The notes beneath the pieces are model-generated. The model made no database searches, was not told the DNA's origin, and saw only the letters and a list, made by a program, of their open reading frames with translations. The translations under genes were made by a program, and so were the position numbers. Shown piece after piece: positions 59,101 through 64,000 of a stretch of DNA of 64,000 bases. Source of the DNA: Membranipora membranacea (lineage: Eukaryota; Bryozoa; Gymnolaemata; Cheilostomatida; Membraniporidae); contig OU612065.1 of assembly GCA_914767715.1 (NCBI GenBank), positions 40,300,001 through 40,364,000 of the forward strand, written 5' to 3'. The stretch's first letter is position 1. Each line of letters opens with the position of its first letter.

Positions 59101-60120
59101 TGTGTGGTCACCACTTTGGTTGCCTGTATTACCTCCATTACCAGAGAGCGCTAGAAAATGATGCATAGAGTTGTGAGCGGAGGCAGCGGGATGTTGATGA
59201 TGATAATATCCATGATTCATGCTACTATCTCTAGCGGTTAAATGCATTAAGCCAGTAGCAGAGAGTGTGTCCTAAAACTAACTCGATTCCTATCCTCTGA
59301 AACTGCTGTCCTGCTGTCGTATCAGTGAGTGTTCAAAGTGCTTCTATGATGGTGAGATTTAGTTAATGAAGATAAAGCATGAATAATTCCGCTTTAAGAT
59401 GCAACCAGAATGTAAATAAAGTAGCTTGTTGCCAGACTTTTTGTTTCATGAAATTCTAATCCGTTTGCCAGCAGAGCACAATCCCATGTGATCGGTGTGA
59501 ACAACATTAGTCATTTAAACGGTTATATCAATCAGAGATATGGAGAGATCAATCACGCCATGCATGGCTGGATTTAAACAACAACCTGATCGGTTTGACT
59601 TGATGGTAATCATATTCATTATGTCACTGCATTGGTCAGAGGATCACAGTGGAGATCTGTACTCACAAACTATCCACACAGCTGGGTACCCACACACTCT
59701 GTTATTAAATCTATTATCAACAGTATTTAAAAAAAGAACTTTCAGCCAATAATGATTCATCAAGATAGAGACAGGGTACTGTGGTGTAGAGCATTTTAAG
59801 ATTTCCTGGTCCTGATTCTTGACTTACACAATATAATAACATGGTCAATATTAGAATAATCAATGAGAGAAATAATAGAGACAAAATCAGCATACATTTC
59901 ACCATGATTAGCTCTAATAATTAATTTACCTGTGACGATGTATTGCTGACTACCAGCGGTGGCTGCTGGCTGTATGATTGTGGTTCCTTTACTCTGTGTG
60001 ACTACAAACTGCTGGCCTGTGCTCATATCTCCAGATACAACGATAGTCTTCTTCTGACCAGCCGCCGGAGAAGCCGCTGCAGCTGTAGCCATTGTGTCTC
60101 TTATCTCAGCTATCAACTCT
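51466..60120 (-). CDS. RFX1/2/3-type winged-helix transcription factor with duplicated DBD exon
   Basis: Exons on the minus strand, in order: 60120?-59930 (ATG 60092), 59271-58994, 58376-58304, 57885-57778, then either 57134-56953 or 56896-56715, then 56142-55806, 55608-55526, 55304-55150, 54711-54614, 54217-54068, 53141-52933, 52459-52306 and 51687-51466 (stop). From the first in-frame ATG of the second exon (59247) the spliced frame is 2025 bp (674 residues) with either DBD exon. Domains: Gln/Thr/Gly-rich N-terminus, RFX DNA-binding domain, then the family's B, C and dimerisation regions. RFX1-3 proteins bind X-box promoters and drive ciliary genes. The phase between the first two exons does not match, so a small exon is missing or they belong to alternative starts. 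The C-terminal acidic tail of vertebrate RFX2/3 is replaced by a short Ser/Gly/Lys tail ending RASEKQ. Confidence 0.88.
53682..53762. promoter_or_regulatory. two X-box-like RFX sites in an RFX intron
   Basis: GTTGCTATGGCGAT (53682-53695) fits RYYNYYATRRNRAC at 13 of 14 positions. GCTGCCTTGGCAAC (53749-53762) also fits at 13 of 14. Both are in the intron between the exons 54217-54068 and 53141-52933. Function is inferred from the motif only. Confidence 0.4.
56715..56896 (-). CDS. RFX DNA-binding-domain exon, copy b (canonical)
   Basis: This 182-bp exon is bounded by GTTGCAG and GTAAAT and encodes [38 protein letters not shown] and [20 protein letters not shown]. It is almost identical in form to vertebrate RFX1/2 DBDs. 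It has the same length and phases as the copy 57 bp upstream in the transcript (56953), so it is interchangeable with it. The following exon supplies [10 protein letters not shown] to complete the wing. Confidence 0.92.
56953..57134 (-). CDS. RFX DNA-binding-domain exon, copy a (divergent)
   Basis: This 182-bp exon is bounded by AAACAG at its 5' side and GTAAAG at its 3' side. It encodes [38 protein letters not shown] and [20 protein letters not shown], i.e. most of the RFX winged-helix domain, entering in phase 0 and leaving in phase 2. Compared with the neighbouring copy about 38 of 60 residues are identical. Structural residues ([23 protein letters not shown]) are kept. Differences cluster in the middle helix ([15 protein letters not shown]) and just before the wing ([11 protein letters not shown]). 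No stop or frameshift is present. Confidence 0.88.
57199..57240. repeat. perfect hairpin, 18-bp arms, 6-nt loop
   Basis: CATAGACCTACTAATAAT (57199-57216) and its exact complement (57223-57240) flank GAACTT. In the RFX pre-mRNA the hairpin lies about 65-105 nt upstream of the acceptor of DBD exon copy a. Confidence 0.95.
57778..60120 (-). CDS. RFX exons 1-4: N-terminal transactivation-type region
   Basis: Exon 1 encodes [20 protein letters not shown] followed by [20 protein letters not shown]. Exon 2 encodes a His/Ser/Gly-rich stretch and [20 protein letters not shown], which parallels the QVQYVEGSDTVYTNG-type segment of vertebrate RFX. Exon 3 encodes [20 protein letters not shown]. Exon 4 encodes [20 protein letters not shown] and ends HTTRAAPAT, exactly the segment that precedes the DBD (HTTRASPAT) in RFX1-3. 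Exons 2-4 agree in phase. The exon 1-2 join is off by one phase (phase 1 into phase 0). Confidence 0.75.
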
Positions 60121-60179
60121 GAATAATACAGATTCATCAACAGGTCACTAATGGGATAATAGGAGGGTATCAATTAAAT

Positions 60180-63100
60180 AATTGGTGAGTGATAAACTTT
60201 AAAAAAAGGTTTATGATATATTTTCATTGGAAAAAATTTCAGGTTAATTATGGTATAAAAGTTTTGAAAAATCATGTACTGTCAATCACAGACAACACGT
60301 GCCGTAATTGTGACTTTTTTGTGGCTAGAATATTTATTGCAGGACTGAATTTTCCATCTGTAATTAAACAGTCTTTGGTAACAGTATCGGTCAAATCATA
60401 CAATAAGGTTATGGGTTAAAATTATGTATCACGCTGAGTTAATGAGAGGTCATAGCATATGACCATTTCAACTGTTAATATATGGATCCCCCACATTGTA
60501 CAAAGGCATAATTATAGCCATATGCACATGACCAAAGATCATTAATATTTTGTGACGGCGATGGTTCACCAGTTCTTCACAGCCCTTCTGTTTCCCAGTA
60601 ATTGCATATGGATGTTGCTAGGATACGTAATGATGTAAAAAGAGAATTTCCATGCTTTAACTTTTAGTCACCACCTTTGTCCAGAGGAAGCTTTCTCGGC
60701 ACAAATTCAAATACTGACAAAAATAGTTTTAATATCATAATTTATATAAAAATGGTAATCAAATTAAACAGGCTCTTCCTCTGATAGAGGGGAGACAAAT
60801 ATAGCTCATGATAGTGATGAATTGTGAAGCAGTGTCAAAAAAATTGATAACTTGTTGCCAAATATTGCAGTTGGCTAGTTGTTGAAAGGCATATATCACA
60901 TGTACCAGGAAAAAAACAACCATTCGTTTAGTATTAAGTTTTGTTTCATTAACCAGCAAAGACCTTAAAATCTTGCTATCTATGTAATAGTTAGACTACC
61001 AAATTTTCTGATTTATGCACTCTTTTATCGTCCTATTGAGCAGGAGGGTCCTAAACTTGCAGAAGCCAACATGATGCTGATAAACACAGAATCTGAGAAA
61101 ATGTTGATGTATTCCTGCAATCAATATTAACATTGAACTGGTGTTTTGGGAGCTTTTGAAAATTTCTAAATCCCATTCTCTGTCTATATATAGAGTAATA
61201 TGCTGAGGTTAATGCAATTTGACCAGGGCTCCCTACAAAGGGAGAGCAATGCTTGCTTGCAGTACTGCATTATAAACCCGCAGTAAAGTGGGATTTCCCT
61301 CAATCTACAGTATAAGGATCTGGTTATTAAGACTTAGACAAGTTGACCAAATTTCCCCTGTTGACATAAAATATTCCATCACCAGTGCCTAGTATCTGTA
61401 GTGCCAAAATGTATAAATGAACGCCTCGATGAATGATAGGAGTCCATGCAAATATCAGTTATTTAAGAGAAAAAGGAGGGGGAGGTTCTATTATAAGACT
61501 CCCTAAGCTCACACTCAGCTGTATTATGAGAACTCAAGTCAGTCCAAAGAAAAGTAATTTGAATTTTGGTATCATCATTCATAAGCTGCTGGTGATTGGA
61601 CACACACAAAAGAGGTATTTATGAAATCAATGGTCATTCATTGTTCAGGAAAATATCAAGGGTAGGTGTAGTGAAGAGATGGCTATCATATATCAGATTC
61701 AGAGTGATTTGAAATTTAGAAATGCAAGCATGTCACCGCCATCTTGGACTTAATGATGCTGTTGCTTTGCAACAACCAATTGCTAAAATCTTAGCAAATA
61801 AAATCAATTTCTTGTCAAAACAGGAGGCCTGAAGTCACAACCAAGCCATCACATGTGTACAGTGAGTTGGTATGTAACAGCACCTTCAGTTTTGACAACA
61901 GTTACTAGACACAAGATTGAAAATTTACCTTATAGTTACAGTCGTCTAGCTACGGTGGCTATGGCGCTTATTCCTAGGGCAACTGTTGCCAGACGCACAG
62001 TAATGGCTGCTGTATTAATTCGCGATGTTTTTGCACCACTAAAAGTGCTTCAAATTTGTTGTTGGAGCTTCAATACCTTAATCAAATCCTCATTTCTCTG
62101 TAAAGACCTCAAATTATATATGATGCTATATCATGTTGTATATTTCCTTGATAAACCCCTGACTATTCATAAATATGGACTTTATTTTTGTGGATGTTTT
62201 TACCTGTAATTTGACATTTCCTTTTCCGGTTTCCATCTTAGATCACGTGATTGTTTCATGACAACTTATCAACAAATGCACATGAAGCTTTGAACCTATC
62301 AGTAGTTTTTACTTGATACATTTTGCAACCTGCCAGCCCATTTCCCACCAGGTAAACATTACTGATACTAGATACTAGTTGCATTTGAATAAGCTTTGAG
62401 GCCATCTAGTCATACTATTGTGGTAGAGATTTGATCTGTGAATTGTAGTTAAAAGCAAAATCTGTGCCCTTGCTAGCTTGGATCTCATAACCTTCTTATA
62501 AGTTTCATTTATTGTGTCCACTGAATTAGATTCTTCTCTTAGAATGGAAATAGTATCATAGCGTTATACGGTTAGGACACCAAACACAGGGACCCATCTG
62601 ACTGTTATCTGATTGGCTGTCCCTAGTAGCATGAATAATTAGCCTGAGAAATTGTCTTGTTTACAAAATTGCAAACAGTAATTATACCCCATACAGTGTC
62701 GATGATTAGGGCATTTCTAGATTGCTACTAGGGACTGGCTATTTTTGCAAGCCCTTTGTTTTGCAAAAGAAAGCTAATGATGCTATTCCAGATATGGAAT
62801 TCAATGATTGTGTCACAATAACTACAATCAACATGGGATTAAGTAGCGCCCATGTAATCCAGGCTAAGGCAGTGAATTATACTTCAGAAGAATATGCATT
62901 ATTTTAATAAGTTCATTTGACCCTCAACACATGAATAAGTTGCTTTGGTTAAGAAGAAGACCTAGCTAGGTACATGAACTCACTCTGAAACATATACCAC
63001 ATCTGTCCCCATAGACATCGATAAATAGATGCCTAATCAGTTTTTGCGGTTTTCGTTATTACTGGTTCACCAAAATCAGTGGTAGGGATTTATAGCTTGT

Positions 63101-63600
63101 TATGTTATGTTTTCCAGCTAGCCCATTAAGTTCATTCTTAATCATTCTTGAACAAATCCCTACACCTGATTTCTTATATATAGGAGATTCACGAAAAGTG
63201 GAGCGACTCCCAAGAGCGGCTGAGGTTTCTATTGGCTCTATTTCTATGTCTGTCCATATGCTCCATACTCCTAACTGTTTGTATCAGTCAGAATTTGTCA
63301 ATGACTATACACCAATATGGCAGTTCGTTCAAATTATCAGTTCTGTACTATCAACTGTGGTCAAAAAGACCTCATGGGATGTGCGTAGATAATTGAACAT
63401 GGTATTAGACCAGGAAGTTTAGAGTTATCTTCAATAACTTCAAAACCCAGTTTAAGTCTCTCAACATAGTTACATATACTCAGTTTGGGAATGCAAGAGG
63501 GAATTTTACAACTATACAACATGTGTGGCCTTTCCATCCATTCACGGTTAAAGTACTGATGTGTCATGCAGCTCACACTTCTTTTTCCCCACAGTGACAG
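60180..63600. other. intergenic region between head-to-head genes
   Basis: This region separates the RFX 5' end (minus strand) from the DRC12-like gene (plus strand) and should hold both promoters. Short ORFs (61853-62209 +, 62722-62907 +, 63102-63392 +) lack recognisable domains and splice context. An everted GGCAACTGTTGCC is at 61978-61990. Confidence 0.4.
61761..61773. promoter_or_regulatory. X-box-like palindrome between RFX and DRC12-like genes
   Basis: GTTGCTTTGCAAC has two perfect inverted GTTGC half sites with 3-nt spacing, one base shorter than the canonical X-box. It lies in the intergenic region, about 1.85 kb upstream of the DRC12-like start codon. Confidence 0.25.
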
Positions 63601-63620
63601 TGTAGAGTTACTAGATCAGA

Positions 63621-64000
63621 ATGCCTCCAAAGAAGAAAGGGAAGAAGAAAAAGAAAGATGATGCAGAGTTACAGCTGGAGGAGAAATACCAGAAGACTAT
63701 GGACGAGATCGAAGCTCTCAAAGATCATCTCGCCAAACGGTATGTATGCAAATATACCGTCAAAGTTCAGCTGTAAATGTGTGAAGTATACAGTCCATGG
63801 ACATCGGCTTTATAGCACTTATTGGCCCAACTTAAAATCACAAAATGGCCTAGAGTCAAGACAGTGTTGTACTTAATAGAAATCGAGCAGTGCAGTAGAA
63901 AAGTTCCTTACTCAAGGCGCATCTAGATCATCACAAATATACATGTATGCAGTTCATGTCTGTGTAATCTGATGATTACAGGAAGGAGGTGGCCAGGAGA
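63621..64000 (+). CDS. DRC12/CCDC153-like dynein regulatory complex subunit, 5' end only
   Basis: Exon 1 runs from ATG 63621 to 63739 before GTATGT and encodes MPPKKKGKKKKKDDAELQLE and a helical stretch ending EIEALKDHLAKR. Exon 2 begins at 63982 after GATTACAG and continues in phase with KEVARR to the window end. A short Pro-Lys-rich start followed by a DHLA(L)R(R/K)E.ARR coiled coil is the signature of CCDC153, now DRC12, a small coiled-coil subunit of the nexin-dynein regulatory complex of motile cilia. Only about 45 residues are visible. Another MPPKKKGK-type axonemal coiled-coil protein cannot be excluded. Confidence 0.6.

Noticed and set aside
61978-61990. GGCAACTGTTGCC as an X-box
   Set aside because: The half sites are everted (GGCAAC then GTTGCC) relative to the RFX consensus, so it is unlikely to bind RFX in the usual way.
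61853-62209. Plus-strand ORF of 118 codons upstream of the DRC12-like gene
   Set aside because: Composition is like non-coding AT-rich DNA and there is no recognisable domain. The hydrophobic end is not a convincing membrane protein.

Overview
The window is animal nuclear DNA. Genes are split into many short exons with GT/AG borders, introns are long and AT-rich, and the intact genes belong to metazoan families: a LAP-type LRR+PDZ scaffold, an RFX1-3-type factor, a dynein-regulatory-complex subunit, a rhodopsin-family receptor and secreted F5/8C and D8C modules. Abundant LINE fragments, tRNA-derived and snRNA-headed repeats, TTAA and hAT-like MITEs and a Maverick-like remnant suggest an aquatic invertebrate. 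I cannot name the species. Exon borders were worked out by hand from splice sites and reading phase, not from transcripts.

Layout. 1-2.3 kb: a broken remnant resembling the region upstream of the polymerase domain in Maverick/Polinton-type elements. 2.4-6.9 kb: three decayed LINE pieces in alternating orientation. 6.9-9.3 kb: a 141-bp tandem repeat and a 302-bp repeat carrying U2-snRNA-like segments. 10.96-13.5 kb (+): a complete four-exon gene for a small secreted F5/8 type C protein, with a 672-bp hAT-like element (8-bp target duplication) in its first intron. 14.05-14.7 kb (-): a convergent, damaged secreted D8C (uromodulin-type) gene. 16.8-37.9 kb (-): an Erbin/Densin-type LAP gene with 21 coding exons whose phases all agree (1298 codons). 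42.1 kb: a TTAA MITE. 44.4-46.4 kb (+): a receptor pseudogene with a stop codon, a 71-bp tandem triplication, a TTAA MITE insertion and a 17-bp minisatellite between TM6 and TM7. 47.4-50.3 kb: a truncated LINE between about 250-bp inverted arms. 51.5-60.1 kb (-): an RFX1/2/3-type gene. 63.6 kb to the window end (+): the start of a DRC12/CCDC153-like gene.

The strongest finding is in the RFX gene. The DNA-binding-domain exon is present twice in tandem, as two intact 182-bp exons with identical phases but divergent protein (about 38 of 60 residues identical). Because 182 is not a multiple of three, including both or neither breaks the frame, so the exons should be mutually exclusive. This would be a switch between two DNA-binding domains in a factor known to control cilium genes. 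The gene also carries a perfect 18-bp-arm hairpin just upstream of the first copy and a pair of X-box-like sites in a later intron, and it lies head-to-head with a probable motile-cilium gene.
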